A stretch of DNA of 64,000 nucleotides from Burkholderiales bacterium (GCA_017307855.1 JAFKGD010000007.1:62001-126000), one strand, 5' to 3'. Positions 46,429 to 60,291 are shown, counted from the stretch's first letter. Made by a program: numbers and translations. The notes: generated by a model not told the origin, from the letters alone.

Positions 46429-47310
46429 ATGGAAAAACGTGTCGTCTTCCGCTCTGCCTGGTTGCCCTGGGCCCTGCTGTTGCCTCAGCTGGTGATCATC
46501 AGCGTCTTTTTCTTCTGGCCGGCCAGCCAGGCGCTGATGCAGTCGCTGCAGTCGCAGGACGCCTTCGGCATGTCGACCACCTGGGTCGGCCTGGAGAATT
46601 TCCAGCGACTGTTCGATGACCCGTCGTACATCGAATCCTTCAAGACCACGGCGCTCTTCTCGGTGCTGGTGGCGGGCATCGGCATCGCGCTGTCGCTGCT
46701 TCTGGCAGTGTTCGCGGACCGCGTGGTACGTGGCACGCACATCTACCGCACGCTGCTGATCCTGCCGTACGCCATCGCGCCGGCCGTGGCGGCGGTATTG
46801 TGGGTGTTCATGTTCTCACCCTCTCTGGGTGTGGTGTCGTATGCGCTGGGCAAGATCGGCTACGACTGGAACCACCTGCTCAACGGCGGCCATGCCATGA
46901 CGCTGATCGTGATCGCGTCGGTGTGGAAGCAGATTTCCTACAACTTCCTGTTCTTCCTGGCGGGCCTGCAATCGATCCCCAAGTCGCTGATCGAGGCCGC
47001 GGCCATCGACGGTGCGCGCCCCTGGCGCCGGTTCTGGACGGTGCAATTCCCGCTGCTCTCGCCCACGACGTTCTTCCTGCTGGTGATCAACATCGTCTAC
47101 GCCTTCTTCGACACCTTCGCCATCGTCGATGCGGCCACGCAGGGCGGCCCCGGCAAGGACACGGCGATCCTGGTCTACAAGGTCTACTACGACGGCTTCA
47201 AGGCCATGGACCTGGGCGGCTCGGCCGCGCAGTCGGTGGTGCTGATGGCGATCGTCATCGTGCTGACCGTGATCCAGTTCCGCTACGTCGAGAAGAAAGT
47301 GAACTACTGA
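46429..47310 (+). CDS. ugpA: sn-Glycerol-3-phosphate ABC permease UgpA
   Basis: A 293-residue permease with six membrane segments. The EAA loop is visible in [20 protein letters not shown] (about residues 187-206). The start at 46429 is chosen because the preceding in-frame codons overlap the terminator hairpin. It forms the pore with UgpE and is followed by ugpE after 18 nt. Confidence 0.93.
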   Translation: MEKRVVFRSAWLPWALLLPQLVIISVFFFWPASQALMQSLQSQDAFGMSTTWVGLENFQRLFDDPSYIESFKTTALFSVLVAGIGIALSLLLAVFADRVVRGTHIYRTLLILPYAIAPAVAAVLWVFMFSPSLGVVSYALGKIGYDWNHLLNGGHAMTLIVIASVWKQISYNFLFFLAGLQSIPKSLIEAAAIDGARPWRRFWTVQFPLLSPTTFFLLVINIVYAFFDTFAIVDAATQGGPGKDTAILVYKVYYDGFKAMDLGGSAAQSVVLMAIVIVLTVIQFRYVEKKVNY

Positions 47311-47328
47311 TGACCCGAGGTACTTCCC

Positions 47329-48180
47329 ATGGTTGAGCGCCGCCCCACATTGGGCATCCTGGCGCACGCGGTGATGATCCTCGGCGTGCTGATCGTGGCC
47401 TTTCCGCTGTATCTGGCCTTCGTCGCGTCCACGCACACGCCGCAGGCCATCGTGCAGGCTCCCATGCCGCTCACGCCGGGCGCCAATTTCTGGGACACCT
47501 ACCAGGCCGCCCTGTTCGGCCGCGAGACCGGCGCGGGCTCGCGCGCACCGGTGATCCGCATGATGTGGGTGAGCCTGGTGTCGGCCCTGGTCATCACGTT
47601 CGGCAAGATCGCCATCTCGCTGCTGTCGGCCTTTGCCGTCGTGTACTTCCGCTTTCCGTTCCGCGGCCTGTGCTTCTGGGCCATCTTCATCACGCTGATG
47701 CTGCCGGTGGAGGTGCGCATCGGGCCCACCTACCAGGTGGTGTCGGACCTCGGCATGCTCAACAGCTACGCCGGGCTCACGGTGCCGCTGATCGCATCGG
47801 CCACGGCCACGTTCCTGTTCCGCCAGTTCTTCCTGACCGTCCCCGACGAGCTGGTGGAGGCCGCGCGCATGGACGGCGCCGGGCCGCTGCGCTTCTTCAA
47901 GGACGTGCTGGTGCCGCTGTCGGCCACCTCGATCGCGGCGCTGTTCGTGATCCAGTTCATCTACGGCTGGAACCAGTATCTCTGGCCGCTGCTGGCCACC
48001 ACCAGCGAGGACATGTACCCCGTGGTGATCGGCATCAAGCGGATGATCGCCGGCGGCGATTCGCAGAACGAATGGAACGTCGTCATGGCGACCGCGCTGC
48101 TGGCCATGCTGCCGCCAGCCATCGTCGTCGTGCTGATGCAGAAGTGGTTCGTCAAGGGCCTCGTGGACACCGAGAAGTAA
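47329..48180 (+). CDS. ugpE: sn-Glycerol-3-phosphate ABC permease UgpE
   Basis: A 283-residue permease with six membrane segments and EAA loop [20 protein letters not shown] (about residues 180-199). It completes the channel with UgpA. It lies between ugpA and ugpC with short gaps of 18 and 17 nt. Confidence 0.93.
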   Translation: MVERRPTLGILAHAVMILGVLIVAFPLYLAFVASTHTPQAIVQAPMPLTPGANFWDTYQAALFGRETGAGSRAPVIRMMWVSLVSALVITFGKIAISLLSAFAVVYFRFPFRGLCFWAIFITLMLPVEVRIGPTYQVVSDLGMLNSYAGLTVPLIASATATFLFRQFFLTVPDELVEAARMDGAGPLRFFKDVLVPLSATSIAALFVIQFIYGWNQYLWPLLATTSEDMYPVVIGIKRMIAGGDSQNEWNVVMATALLAMLPPAIVVVLMQKWFVKGLVDTEK

Positions 48181-48197
48181 AGAACGCAGAGAACACC

Positions 48198-49198
<1,001 letters not shown>

Positions 49199-49202
<4 letters not shown>

Positions 49203-49960
49203 CCGCCGCGCCGTCCGCCCCGCTGTCGCACTGGCCGTATCCGCGCTGGATTGCGCACCGCGGCGCGGGCAAGCTGGCCCCGGAAAACACGCTGGCCGCG
49301 TTCCGCCTCGGCGCGCACCACGGCTATCGCATGTACGAGTGCGACGTGAAGCTGTCGGCCGACGGCGTGCCCTTCCTGCTGCACGACGCCACGCTGGAAC
49401 GCACCACCACGGGCTCAGGCACCGCCAGCGAGCGCACATGGGGCGAACTGGCCCAGCTTGACGCCGGCGGCTGGCACAGCCGAGCCTACGCGGGCGAACC
49501 GCTCATGACGCTCGAGGCGCTGGCGCGGCATTGCCACGCGCAGGGGCACCTGCTCAACATCGAGATCAAGCCCACACCGGGCGACGAGGCGCGCACCGGC
49601 CAGATCGTTGCACATGCCGCTGCCCGCCTGTGGCAGGGCGCAGCCGTGCTGCCGCTGTTGACGTCCTTCCAGCCGGCATCGCTGGTGGCTGCCCGCGCGG
49701 CCGTGCCGGCCCTGCCGCTCGGTCTGCTGCTGGCCGAATGGCGCGACGACGCCCTCGCCTTCGCTCAGGAACAGGCCTGCGTCGCCATCGTCTGCCAGTG
49801 GGAGCTGTGGACGGCTGAACGCTTGTCGCAGGTGCACGCGCTTGGCATGCGCGCCCTGAGCTACACGGTGAACGACGCCGGTGCAGCGCAGCGGCTGCTG
49901 GCGCTGGGCACGGACGGCATCATCACGGACCGCGTGGATCTGTTCGCGCCGACGCTGTGA
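49199..49960 (+). CDS. ugpQ: Glycerophosphodiester phosphodiesterase
   Basis: A 253-residue cytosolic GDPD enzyme that cleaves glycerophosphodiesters to glycerol-3-phosphate and alcohols. Catalytic residues are seen in [18 protein letters not shown] (early), [10 protein letters not shown] with acidic metal ligands, [11 protein letters not shown] and NIEIKPTPG. It uses a GTG start overlapping the ugpC stop (GTGA), showing translational coupling. It is the last gene of ugpBAECQ and is convergent with a small membrane-protein gene 6 nt away. Confidence 0.93.
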
Positions 49961-49966
49961 CGACCG

Positions 49967-50245
49967 TCAGCGCCGCCAGCCCCGCCAGGCGATCCAGTGC
50001 GCCGTGGCGCAGGCGATCACCAGCGCGCCGTAGGTAAGCATCGCGCCATCCCGACCCGTCACCACGAGCCCGGCACCGAGGACGCCGACCCCCACTGCGA
50101 AGACGATCAGCATCACTACCCACGCACGGGGTGACCCTGCCGGCGGGCGCAGCGCGAAGCGGCCGAACAGCCCCAGGCACAACGCGACGAAGGCGGCCGG
50201 TGCCACGAAGTTCAGCAGGTGGTGGAGGAAATCGAGGAAACCCAC
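49967..50245 (-). CDS. Small membrane protein between ugpQ and hemA
   Basis: A 92-residue protein with about three hydrophobic segments (roughly residues 13-30, 43-62 and 70-88), ending IAWRGWRR. It begins with GTG and has no ribosome site; the low-confidence start is the weak point. The reading frame shows the coding-like third-position bias of its neighbours. I recognise no family with certainty; small proteins of this kind are seen near hemA in related genomes. Confidence 0.6.
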   Translation of the reverse strand: MGFLDFLHHLLNFVAPAAFVALCLGLFGRFALRPPAGSPRAWVVMLIVFAVGVGVLGAGLVVTGRDGAMLTYGALVIACATAHWIAWRGWRR

Positions 50246-50299
50246 GGTTGGCAAAAAAGGCTGGGCAGCAGGGCGACAGCAGGAGAGTGCGCCAAATTT

Positions 50300-50305
50300 T
50301 ATAAT
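50300..50305 (+). promoter_or_regulatory. -10 element of hemA, probable leaderless transcript
   Basis: A perfect TATAAT ends 6 nt before the hemA ATG, so transcription should start at or next to the A of the start codon. No ribosome site is available upstream. The -35 region is weak. Confidence 0.6.
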
Positions 50306-50311
50306 CGTCGG

Positions 50312-51571
50312 ATGACCGTCTGGGCCCTGGGACTCAACCACACGACCGCGCCGCTCGACCTGCGTGGCCGTTTCGCCTATGCGGCGGACCAGTTGCCACC
50401 CGTGCTGCACGGCCTGCGCAGCGCGTTGCCGCGCAGGCACGAGGCGGCCATCGTCTCGACCTGCAACCGTACCGAGATCTATTGCGCAGGGGATTCGTCC
50501 GACCTCGACCATGCCGTCAACTGGCTGGCTGAGAGTGGCGGCGTATCCCCGGCCCTGCTGCGCTCGCACGCCTACACCCTGGCCGACAGCCAGGTTGCCC
50601 GCCACGCCTTCCGCGTGGCCAGCGGCCTGGATTCCATGGTGCTGGGCGAGCCGCAGATCCTGGGCCAGATGAAAGACGCCGTGCGCGCCGCCGAGGCTGC
50701 GGGCGCCCTGGGAACCACCCTCAACCAGTTGTTCCAGCGTTCGTTCGCCGTCGCCAAGGAAGTGCGCACGTCCACCGAGATCGGTGCCCATTCGATCAGC
50801 ATGGCCGCTGCAGCCGTCCGGCTGGCCAGCCAGCTGTTCGAGGACATGGGCCAGATCCGCGTGCTGTTCGTGGGTGCGGGCGAGATGATCGAGTTGGCGG
50901 CCACGCATTTCGCGGCACGCAACCCCAAGGGCATCGCCATCGCCAATCGCACGCTCGAACGCGGCGAGAAGCTGGCCAGCCGCTTCGGCGCCGAGGTGAT
51001 GCGGCTGGCCGACTTGCCCCACCGGCTGCATGAGTTCGATGCCGTGGTCAGTTGCACCGCCAGCACGCTGCCCATCATCGGCCTGGGCGCGGTCGAGCGC
51101 GCCCTCAAGGCGCGCCGGCATCGCCCGATGTTCATGGTCGACCTCGCGGTGCCGCGAGACATCGAGCCCGAAGTCAAGGCGCTGGAAGACGTCTATCTCT
51201 ATACCGTCGATGATCTGGCCGCCGCCGTGCAGACGGCCCAGGCCAGCCGCCAGGCCGCCGTCGCGCAGGCCGAGGCCATCATCGATGCGGGCGTGCAGAG
51301 CTTCATGCACTGGATGGACCAGCGCGGCAGCGTGCCGCTGATCCAGCAGCTCAATGCACAGGCCGAAGAATGGCGCGCGCTGGAGATCGCCCGCGCACGC
51401 CGCCTGCTGGCGCGCGGCGAAGACATCGAATCGGTGCTGGACGCGCTGTCGCGTGGCCTCACGCAGAAGATGCTGCATGGCGCCATGGCCGAGCTGAACG
51501 CGGCCGATGCCGCGCACCGCGAGCAGACGGCGCAGTCCATCTCGCGCCTGTTCCTGCGCCAGGAACGTTAG
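50312..51571 (+). CDS. hemA: Glutamyl-tRNA reductase
   Basis: A 419-residue NADPH-dependent enzyme that makes glutamate-1-semialdehyde, the committed step of C5-pathway haem synthesis. The nucleophile Cys51 lies in STCNRTEIY, and the [17 protein letters not shown]-like motif is here [17 protein letters not shown]; the NADPH-binding segment [16 protein letters not shown] follows. The start at 50312 gives normal length; TATAAT lies just upstream. It leads hemA-prfA-prmC-grxD. Confidence 0.96.
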   Translation: MTVWALGLNHTTAPLDLRGRFAYAADQLPPVLHGLRSALPRRHEAAIVSTCNRTEIYCAGDSSDLDHAVNWLAESGGVSPALLRSHAYTLADSQVARHAFRVASGLDSMVLGEPQILGQMKDAVRAAEAAGALGTTLNQLFQRSFAVAKEVRTSTEIGAHSISMAAAAVRLASQLFEDMGQIRVLFVGAGEMIELAATHFAARNPKGIAIANRTLERGEKLASRFGAEVMRLADLPHRLHEFDAVVSCTASTLPIIGLGAVERALKARRHRPMFMVDLAVPRDIEPEVKALEDVYLYTVDDLAAAVQTAQASRQAAVAQAEAIIDAGVQSFMHWMDQRGSVPLIQQLNAQAEEWRALEIARARRLLARGEDIESVLDALSRGLTQKMLHGAMAELNAADAAHREQTAQSISRLFLRQER

Positions 51572-51657
51572 CGGCCACCGCCGCCGCGCCGCCACTGGCG
51601 CGATCCGTGGCCGGCCGCGCCGGTGCTCTCTCGTCCCGTCTTCCATCCGTCGCGCCC

Positions 51658-52752
51658 ATGAAGCCTTTCCTGATCCAGCAGCTCGAACGCCACGCGCAGC
51701 GCCTGACGGAGCTCGACTTCCTGCTCTCGCGCGAGGACATCATGGCCGACATGAAGCAGTTCCTCGCGCTCTCGCGCGAGCACAGCGACGTGTCCCACCT
51801 GGTGCAGCGCTACGCGCGCTGGCAGCAGCGCCAGCGCGACCTGGTGGCCGCCGATGAGATGCGGGCCGATCCCGACATGGCCGAACTGGCGGCCGAGGAA
51901 GCCCTGACCGCCCAGGCCGAATCGACCCAACTGGAAGACGAACTGCAGCGACTGCTGCTGCCGCGCGATCCGGACGACGTGCGCCCGGCCTTCCTCGAAA
52001 TCCGCGCGGGCACGGGCGGCGACGAGTCCGCGCTGTTCGCCGGCGACCTGCTGCGCATGTACACCCGCTACGCCGAGCGCCAGGGCTGGCGCTGCGAGCT
52101 GCTGTCCGAATCATCCGGAGAAGTCGGCGGCTACAAGGAGGTGGTGCTGCGCATCGAGGACGCCGCCGGCGGCCCCGGCGTGTTCGGCCAGCTTCGATTC
52201 GAATCCGGCGGCCATCGCGTGCAGCGCGTGCCGGCCACCGAGACGCAGGGCCGCATCCACACCAGCGCCTGCACGGTGGCCGTGCTGGCCGAGCCCGACG
52301 AGGCCCAGGCCGTGCAGATCAACCCGGCCGACCTGCGCATCGACACCTTCCGCGCCAGCGGCGCGGGCGGGCAGCACATCAACAAGACTGATTCGGCCGT
52401 GCGCATCACGCACATTCCCACCGGCATCGTGGCCGAGTGCCAGGACGACCGGAGCCAGCACCGCAACAAGGCCAAGGCCCTGCAGGTGCTGTCCGCGCGC
52501 ATCCAGGAAAAGGAGCGCGCCGAGCGCGCCGCCAAGGACGCCGCGCTGCGCAAGGGCCTCATCGGCAGCGGCGACCGCAGCGACCGCATCCGCACCTACA
52601 ACTTCCCGCAGGGCCGGCTCACGGATCACCGCATCAATCTCACGCTCTACAAGCTGACCTTCATCATGGAAGGCGACCTAGGCGAAGTGCTGCAGGCCCT
52701 GCGCCACGCGCACGAAGCCGAACAGCTGGCCGCGCTGGAGGCCGGCACGTGA
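51658..52752 (+). CDS. prfA: Peptide chain release factor 1
   Basis: A 364-residue class I release factor reading UAA and UAG. The GGQ motif is at residues 237-239, inside [20 protein letters not shown]. It is normal length for RF1. It follows hemA by 86 nt and overlaps prmC by 4 nt (GTGA), matching its dependence on PrmC methylation of the GGQ glutamine. Confidence 0.97.
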   Translation: MKPFLIQQLERHAQRLTELDFLLSREDIMADMKQFLALSREHSDVSHLVQRYARWQQRQRDLVAADEMRADPDMAELAAEEALTAQAESTQLEDELQRLLLPRDPDDVRPAFLEIRAGTGGDESALFAGDLLRMYTRYAERQGWRCELLSESSGEVGGYKEVVLRIEDAAGGPGVFGQLRFESGGHRVQRVPATETQGRIHTSACTVAVLAEPDEAQAVQINPADLRIDTFRASGAGGQHINKTDSAVRITHIPTGIVAECQDDRSQHRNKAKALQVLSARIQEKERAERAAKDAALRKGLIGSGDRSDRIRTYNFPQGRLTDHRINLTLYKLTFIMEGDLGEVLQALRHAHEAEQLAALEAGT

Positions 52753-53576
52753 CGGTCGCCGAAGCGCTACGTGCTGCGGCCGCTCTGGGCCTGGACCGGC
52801 TGGACGCACAGATCCTGTTGCTGCACACGCTGCAACGCGCACAGCACGACCGGGCCTGGCTGCTGGCCCATGACACCGACGAGGTGCCGGAGCCGGTGCT
52901 AGCGAGCTTCCAGGCCGACTGCGTGCGCCGCGTGGCCGGCGAGCCCGTGGCTTACCTCGTGGGCGAGAAGGAATTCCACGGCCTGCCATTCCAGGTCGAC
53001 GCCCGCGTGCTGGTGCCGCGCCCGGACACCGAGACGCTGGTCGACTGGGCGCTCGACGTGCTGCAGGATGTGGCCGTACCGCGCATCGTCGACCTGGGCA
53101 CTGGCAGCGGCGCCATCGCCCTCGCGTTGGCGCATGCACGCCCGGACGCCCGCATCACGGCGGTGGACGCGAGCGCCCCGGCACTCGATGTGGCGCGAGC
53201 CAATGCCGCGCGTCTCGGCCTGGGCAATGTCCAGTTCCAGCGAGGCGACTGGCTGGACGGGCTCGATGGCCCGTTCGAGCTGATCGTCTCCAATCCACCC
53301 TACATTGCCAACGACGACCCCCACCTGCCCGCCCTGCGCCACGAGCCCCGCTCGGCCCTGGCAAGCGGCCCTGACGGACTCGACGACATCCGTCGCATCG
53401 TCACCCAGGCACCGGCGCGGCTGGCGGCTGGCGGCTGGCTGCTGCTGGAACACGGCTGGAACCAGGCCGCAGCGGTGCGGGCGCTGCTGGTCGGCGCCGA
53501 CCTGCAGCGCCCCATCAGCCGGTCGGACCTTGCGGGCATCGAACGCTGCAGCGGCGCGCAGCGTGCGCCGGGCTGA
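52749..53576 (+). CDS. prmC: PrmC, release-factor glutamine methyltransferase
   Basis: A 275-residue SAM-dependent enzyme that methylates the GGQ glutamine of RF1 and RF2. The catalytic NPPY is at residues 182-185 and the SAM-binding [14 protein letters not shown] near 115-128. Its GTG start overlaps the prfA stop by 4 nt, so the enzyme and its substrate are coupled. It is followed by grxD after 38 nt. Confidence 0.96.
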   Translation: MTVAEALRAAAALGLDRLDAQILLLHTLQRAQHDRAWLLAHDTDEVPEPVLASFQADCVRRVAGEPVAYLVGEKEFHGLPFQVDARVLVPRPDTETLVDWALDVLQDVAVPRIVDLGTGSGAIALALAHARPDARITAVDASAPALDVARANAARLGLGNVQFQRGDWLDGLDGPFELIVSNPPYIANDDPHLPALRHEPRSALASGPDGLDDIRRIVTQAPARLAAGGWLLLEHGWNQAAAVRALLVGADLQRPISRSDLAGIERCSGAQRAPG

Positions 53577-53614
53577 TAATGGCATCCAACACCCTGCTGT
53601 CACAGGAGATTTCC

Positions 53615-53941
53615 ATGAGCGATACCCAGCAACGCATCGATTCCCTCGTCAAAGGCAACGACATCCTGCTCTTCATGAAGGGCAACGCCAGCTTCCCCAT
53701 GTGCGGCTTCTCGGGCCGCGCGATCCAGATCCTCAAGGCCTGCGGCGTGGACACGCGCGCACTCAAGACCGTGAACGTGCTGGACGACGCCGAGATCCGC
53801 CAGGGCATCAAGGAATACAGCAACTGGCCCACCATTCCGCAGCTCTACGTGAAGGGCGAGTTCGTCGGCGGCTCGGACATCATGATGGAGATGTACGAGA
53901 ACGGCGAACTGCAGCAGCTGCTGGCCGACAAGGCCGCCTGA
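53615..53941 (+). CDS. grxD: Monothiol glutaredoxin
   Basis: A 108-residue CGFS-type glutaredoxin (Cys30 in CGFSG) involved in Fe-S cluster transfer and iron homeostasis. GSH-binding residues appear in NWPTIPQLY and GGSDIMMEM. The ATG has AGGAG about 6 nt upstream. It closes the hemA operon and is followed by a strong terminator. Haem synthesis and Fe-S handling in one operon is consistent. Confidence 0.96.
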   Translation: MSDTQQRIDSLVKGNDILLFMKGNASFPMCGFSGRAIQILKACGVDTRALKTVNVLDDAEIRQGIKEYSNWPTIPQLYVKGEFVGGSDIMMEMYENGELQQLLADKAA

Positions 53942-53971
53942 GTTCCGTTCCGCCCCGCGCACCTGCTGACG

Positions 53972-53999
53972 ACGGCCCCGGTCCTCCGGGGCCGTTTTT
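53972..53999 (+). terminator. Rho-independent terminator after grxD
   Basis: A perfect 10-bp stem (53972-53981 with 53986-53995) with a 4-nt loop, followed by a T run. It ends the hemA-prfA-prmC-grxD transcript. Confidence 0.93.
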
Positions 54000-54154
54000 C
54001 ATCGTCGGGTCGCCGCAGGACAGGAAGCATTTCCTCGGGGGACATGGTCCCATTTTCTGTCTGATGTACGGACCGTCCACGGGGTTGCCACGAAGGCGCC
54101 ACGCCACGCGCCAGGGCTACACTCACGGCGCCCTTCCGGCGCGTGCAACAGCCC

Positions 54155-55492
54155 ATGACCCTCACGCAGAGCTTCATCGTCATCCTCTTCCTGATCGTCG
54201 CGAGCGCCTTCTTCTCGGTCGCCGAGATCTCGCTGGCGGCGGCGCGTCGCCTGCGGCTGCGCCAGATGGCCGACGACGGCGACGCCCGCGCCGAACGCGT
54301 GATGCGCGTGCAGGAGCAGCCCGGGCACTACTTCACGGTGGTGCAGATCGGACTCAACGCGGTGTCCATCCTAGGCGGCATCGTTGGCGAGGGCGCGCTC
54401 AGCCCCTATCTCACTGAGTTCTTCTCGATCTGGCTGTCGCCCGGACGCGCAGCCACCGCCGGCTTCCTGCTGTCGTTCTTCGCCGTGACCTCGCTGTTCA
54501 TCCTGTTCGCCGACCTGTTCCCCAAGCGACTGGGCATGACGAACCCGGAAAACCTGGCCGTACGCGTGATCGTGCCGATGCGGACGCTGATGTCGGTGCT
54601 GCGCCCACTCGTGTGGCTCTACAGCCATGCGGCCGACCTGCTGTTCAAGCTGCTGGGCCTGCCGTCCACTCGCGACGATCGCATCACGTCGGACGACATC
54701 CTGGCGCTCACCGAAGCCGGCGCCCAGGCCGGCGTGCTGGCGCGGCCCGAGCAGCAGGTGATTGCCAATGTGTTCGAGCTCGACACGCGCACCGTGGGCA
54801 GCGCCATGACACCGCGCGACCGCATCGCCTACTTCCTCAAGGACGACCCGGACCAGGTGATCCGCGCCCGCATCGCGGCCGAGCCGTTCTCGACGTATCC
54901 GGTGTGCGAGGGCAACATCGATCACGTGATCGGCTACGTCGATGCCAAGGACCTGTTCCAGCGCGCGCTCAACAACCAGCCGATCACGCTGGGCAGCGAC
55001 GACCTCGTGCGCAAGATCCTCGTCGTGCCCGACCGGCTGACGCTGGCCGAGGTGCTGGAAGCCTTCCGTCAGGCCCACGAGGACTTCGCGGTCATCGTCA
55101 ACGAGTACAGCCTGGTCGTCGGCGTGGTCACGCTCAACGACGTGATGAGCACGGTGATGGGCGAGCTGGTGATGACGCCGGAGGAAGAGCTCATCGTGCG
55201 TCGCGACGAGAACTCGTGGCTCATCGACGGCGCCACACCGATGCAGGACGTGCAGCGCGCGCTCGGCGTGGACGAATGGCCGCATGCCGACGAGTACGAA
55301 ACGCTGGCCGGCTTTTTGATGGTGATGCTGCGCCGCGTGCCCCGGCGCACCGATTGCGTGAGCTGGAGCGGGATGCGGTTCGAGGTGCTGGACGTCGACA
55401 GTTACCGCATCGACCAGGTGATGGTGTCGCGCGAAGGCGCGAACGTCGCCGCAGCGCCGGTTTCGGTGGTCAGGACGCCTGGGGGTCCTTGA
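54155..55492 (+). CDS. CNNM/CorC-type membrane protein with CBS domains (UPF0053)
   Basis: A 445-residue protein with a DUF21/CNNM membrane domain (about 1-200, four hydrophobic segments, GLNAVSILGGIVGEGAL), a CBS pair (about 210-335) and a C-terminal CorC_HlyC domain (about 350-440). Such proteins are linked to Mg2+/Co2+ efflux. The ATG at 54155 follows an in-frame GTG at 54143; either could be used. Its last 23 nt overlap the convergent transglycosylase gene. Confidence 0.9.
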   Translation: MTLTQSFIVILFLIVASAFFSVAEISLAAARRLRLRQMADDGDARAERVMRVQEQPGHYFTVVQIGLNAVSILGGIVGEGALSPYLTEFFSIWLSPGRAATAGFLLSFFAVTSLFILFADLFPKRLGMTNPENLAVRVIVPMRTLMSVLRPLVWLYSHAADLLFKLLGLPSTRDDRITSDDILALTEAGAQAGVLARPEQQVIANVFELDTRTVGSAMTPRDRIAYFLKDDPDQVIRARIAAEPFSTYPVCEGNIDHVIGYVDAKDLFQRALNNQPITLGSDDLVRKILVVPDRLTLAEVLEAFRQAHEDFAVIVNEYSLVVGVVTLNDVMSTVMGELVMTPEEELIVRRDENSWLIDGATPMQDVQRALGVDEWPHADEYETLAGFLMVMLRRVPRRTDCVSWSGMRFEVLDVDSYRIDQVMVSREGANVAAAPVSVVRTPGGP

Positions 55493-56129
55493 ACTCCCAC
55501 TGCGCCTTGGCGCGCAATACGGCCGTGGGATAGGGTGCGCGGCCGCGGCTGCCGTTGTAGCGGCCCAGCGCCATGAACAGGTCGCCGCGCTCGCGGTCGA
55601 GGTAGTGCCGCATGATCACGCAGCCGAAACGCAGGTTGGTCTGCATGTGGAACAGGCTGCTCGGGTCGCCATTGCCGATCACGCGGGTCCAGAACGGCAT
55701 GACCTGCATGTAGCCGCGCGCGCCCGCGCTGCTGACCGCGAATTTGCGGAATGCGCTTTCGACCTGGATCAGGCCCATGACCAGCGAGATGTCGAGGCCG
55801 GCACGGCGGCTTTCGTACCACGCGGTCTGCAGGAATTCGCGCCGCACATCCCAGTCGGGCTTGCGGCGCTTGAGCCGCTCGCTCATCGCGCCAAGCCAGC
55901 GCAAGTAAACCAGACGCGCCTCGGTGGTGGCGAACTCGGGCACAGGCGGCGCCGTGTTGGCGATGGCCGAGCTCAGCGCGGTACGCACGGAATCGGCCAG
56001 CGGCTCCTCGATTTGCGCGCCGGCCCACGCCGGCGTGGCCGCACTGCCGGCGCCCAAAGCGGCCGCGCCGGCCGCCCAGCCCAGCCAATGCCGCCTTTGC
56101 AAGCCGGTGTACGTCGCTGTCATCGTCAT
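55470..56129 (-). CDS. Lytic transglycosylase, SLT domain
   Basis: A 219-residue predicted peptidoglycan-cleaving enzyme. The N-terminus has RR followed by a hydrophobic stretch and an AWA site (about residues 12-36), resembling a Tat or Sec signal. The SLT domain carries the catalytic Glu in GLIQVESAFRKFAV and the conserved ARGYMQVMPFW. A start 18 or 21 nt earlier or later is possible. It follows proS by 25 nt and overlaps the convergent CorC-type gene. Confidence 0.85.
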   Translation of the reverse strand: MTMTATYTGLQRRHWLGWAAGAAALGAGSAATPAWAGAQIEEPLADSVRTALSSAIANTAPPVPEFATTEARLVYLRWLGAMSERLKRRKPDWDVRREFLQTAWYESRRAGLDISLVMGLIQVESAFRKFAVSSAGARGYMQVMPFWTRVIGNGDPSSLFHMQTNLRFGCVIMRHYLDRERGDLFMALGRYNGSRGRAPYPTAVLRAKAQWEFKDPQAS

Positions 56130-56154
56130 GCGGCGAACCTTGCCGGCCACTGAA

Positions 56155-57897
<1,743 letters not shown>

Positions 57898-57991
57898 GGA
57901 CGGAGCACTGGGCGAGGGGAAGAGCAAACCGGCCTTGCCGCGCGAGGGGCGCGGTGCATAATGGACTCAGTTTGAAAATTGGGGTTTGATT

Positions 57992-58594
57992 ATGCTCGAC
58001 CGGGACGGCTTTCGACCCAATGTCGGCATCATCCTGCTCAACCAGAAGAACCAGGTCTTCTGGGGCAAGCGCATACGCACGCACTCCTGGCAGTTTCCGC
58101 AGGGCGGCATCGATCGGGGGGAGAACCCCGAGCAGGCCATGTTCCGCGAACTGCACGAGGAAGTGGGCCTCCAGCCCGAGCACGTGCGCATCGTGGCCCG
58201 GACCCGTGACTGGTTGCGCTACGAGGTGCCAGACCGGTATATACGGCGCGACGCGCGCGGACACTACAAGGGACAGAAGCAGATCTGGTTCCTGCTGCAA
58301 CTTGTCGGGCAGGACTGGGATCTCAACCTGCGCGCCACCGACCACCCCGAGTTCGATGCATGGCGCTGGAACGACTATTGGGTGCCGCTGGACGTGGTCG
58401 TCGAGTTCAAGCGCGGCGTGTACGAACTCGCCCTCACCGAACTCTCACGATACCTGCCCCGACAGGACCATCGCAACCGTTACCTCCGCGGCGGCCATCG
58501 CGGCCGTGATCCCGAAGTGGCTACGGCTAGCGACATCACGATCCGGCCACACCTTGAACTGCCGCCAGGGGCCACTTTCGATCCTAAGCCATGA
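57992..58594 (+). CDS. rppH: RNA pyrophosphohydrolase
   Basis: A 200-residue Nudix enzyme that converts 5'-triphosphate mRNA ends to monophosphate and so starts mRNA decay. The Nudix box lies at residues 38-60 (starting [14 protein letters not shown]). It begins [14 protein letters not shown], standard for RppH. GGGG lies 7 nt before the ATG. Its stop overlaps the next gene by ATGA. It is divergent from proS, a conserved neighbour pair. Confidence 0.96.
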   Translation: MLDRDGFRPNVGIILLNQKNQVFWGKRIRTHSWQFPQGGIDRGENPEQAMFRELHEEVGLQPEHVRIVARTRDWLRYEVPDRYIRRDARGHYKGQKQIWFLLQLVGQDWDLNLRATDHPEFDAWRWNDYWVPLDVVVEFKRGVYELALTELSRYLPRQDHRNRYLRGGHRGRDPEVATASDITIRPHLELPPGATFDPKP

Positions 58595-59103
58595 AGTTCC
58601 CGCCCCTGCGCCGCCACCTGGCGGCCACCGCCCTCACACTGTTGTCAGGACTGGCCTCGGCCCAACTGGTCGATCCTGACCCCCAATGGATCGAGGGCGA
58701 CGTGCCGCCGCCCCCGGCGTTCGACCTCCATCGCGGCATCGCGATCGAGATGCCCGCGTTCCTCTCACTCAAGTTTGCGGTAGATCCTCAGACCCTGAGC
58801 ATAGGACCGGATGGCGTGGTGCGCTACGTGATGATGGCCAGCAGCGACAGCGGCGTCATCAATGCAATGTACGAAGGCATACGTTGCAGCACCAGCGAAG
58901 TGCGCACTTATGCGCGCTACAACAGCGGATCGGGCTGGACGAGCAGTTCGGGTGCTTCGGCCGGGTGGCGCGGCCTGCGTGACCGCATGCCATCGCACCA
59001 TGCCGCCGAGTTTGCCCGGCAAGGGGCCTGCGACGGCCGGGCTGCGCCGAACTCGCCGCAACACATCCTGCGCGCGATGCGCAATCCGCTGCGCCAGGAT
59101 TGA
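58591..59103 (+). CDS. CNP1-like family exported protein
   Basis: A 170-residue secreted or envelope protein with a signal peptide (about residues 1-25, LASAQ). The body carries CNP1-like features: a WIEG segment, the [20 protein letters not shown] stretch and two later cysteines (GIRCST and GACDGR) that may form a disulfide. The role of CNP1 proteins is unknown. Its ATG overlaps the rppH stop, so the two are coupled. It is convergent with proB (15 nt apart). Confidence 0.85.
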   Translation: MKFPPLRRHLAATALTLLSGLASAQLVDPDPQWIEGDVPPPPAFDLHRGIAIEMPAFLSLKFAVDPQTLSIGPDGVVRYVMMASSDSGVINAMYEGIRCSTSEVRTYARYNSGSGWTSSSGASAGWRGLRDRMPSHHAAEFARQGACDGRAAPNSPQHILRAMRNPLRQD

Positions 59104-59118
59104 TCGGCGACCCCGCTC

Positions 59119-60291
59119 TCAGGCGGGGGTCGCGAGCGGCCGCAGGAAGGTGAGCACCAAGTTGTCCCGGTGCACCATCTCTGGCTCGGCCGCATAGCCC
59201 AGTACCGATTCGAACTCCGAGGAGGCACGCCGACACACGAGTCTCGCCTCGGCACTTGAATAATTGGCCAGGCCACGTGCGATCTCTTCGCCCGCCGGAC
59301 CGCGTATAGCGATCACGTCGCCGCGGGCGAATTCGCCCTCGACGGCTGTCATGCCGATGGGCAGCAGGCTTTTCCCCTCGTCGCGGACCTTGGCTGCCGC
59401 GCCAGCATCCACGCGCACGGCTCCACGCAGTTGCAGATGGTCGGCCATCCATTGCTTGCGAGCCTGATTCTTCTGGGTCTGTGCAACGAGCAGCGTACCG
59501 ATGCGCTCGCCCCGCGACAGCCGCAACAACGCATCCGGCTCGCGTCCCCAGGCAATGACGGTCGAAGCGCCCGAGCCGGCCGCACGCTTGGCAGCCAGTA
59601 TCTTGGTGATCATTCCGCCCCTGCCGATGCTTGAGCCCGCACCACCGGCCATGGCTTCGAGCCGCAGATCGCCGGCCTTGGCCTCGTGCACGAACTCGGC
59701 CGACGGATCGCGCCGCGGGTCGGCGGTGTACAGGCCTTTCTGGTCGGTGAGGATCACCAGCAGGTCGGCCTCCACCAGGTTCGCGACGAGCGCGCCGAGC
59801 GTGTCGTTGTCGCCGAACTTGATTTCGTCGTTGACGACAGTGTCGTTCTCGTTGATGACCGGCACCACGCTCATGCGCAGCAGCGTGAGCAATGTGGAAC
59901 GCGCGTTCAGGTAGCGTTCGCGGTCGGCCAGGTCAGCGTGGGTAAGCAGGACCTGCGCACTGCGCAATCCGTTCTCGCGCAGTTTGCTCTCATACATCTG
60001 CGCCAGACCCATCTGCCCCACGGCGGCGGCGGCCTGGAGCTCGTGAACTTCGCGCGGACGCGACGTCCAGCCCAGGCGTTTCATGCCTTCGGCGATCGCG
60101 CCGCTCGACACCATGATGACCTCGCGCCCTGCCGGAGCGCTGACTTGCATCAGCGCAGCCATCTGGCGGCACCATTCACCGATGGCTGCCTCGTCCAGAC
60201 CCCGCCCTTCGTTGGTCACCAGGCTGGAGCCGACCTTGACGACGATGCGCCGCGCATCGCGCAGTACCGGAGAAAGCTCGGAGAGTTCCAT
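59119..60291 (-). CDS. proB: Glutamate 5-kinase
   Basis: A 390-residue enzyme that phosphorylates glutamate in proline synthesis. The amino-acid-kinase domain (1-260) has [16 protein letters not shown] early, VSSGAIAEG and [18 protein letters not shown]; the C-terminal PUA domain covers about 290-370. Feedback inhibition by proline acts through this type of protein. It follows obgE by 9 nt and is convergent with the CNP1-like gene. Confidence 0.96.
   Translation of the reverse strand: MELSELSPVLRDARRIVVKVGSSLVTNEGRGLDEAAIGEWCRQMAALMQVSAPAGREVIMVSSGAIAEGMKRLGWTSRPREVHELQAAAAVGQMGLAQMYESKLRENGLRSAQVLLTHADLADRERYLNARSTLLTLLRMSVVPVINENDTVVNDEIKFGDNDTLGALVANLVEADLLVILTDQKGLYTADPRRDPSAEFVHEAKAGDLRLEAMAGGAGSSIGRGGMITKILAAKRAAGSGASTVIAWGREPDALLRLSRGERIGTLLVAQTQKNQARKQWMADHLQLRGAVRVDAGAAAKVRDEGKSLLPIGMTAVEGEFARGDVIAIRGPAGEEIARGLANYSSAEARLVCRRASSEFESVLGYAAEPEMVHRDNLVLTFLRPLATPA

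Noticed and set aside
59107-59133. Hairpin at the convergent ends of the CNP1-like gene and proB
   Set aside because: An 8-bp G/C stem without a T run that lies partly inside proB; not enough for a terminator call.
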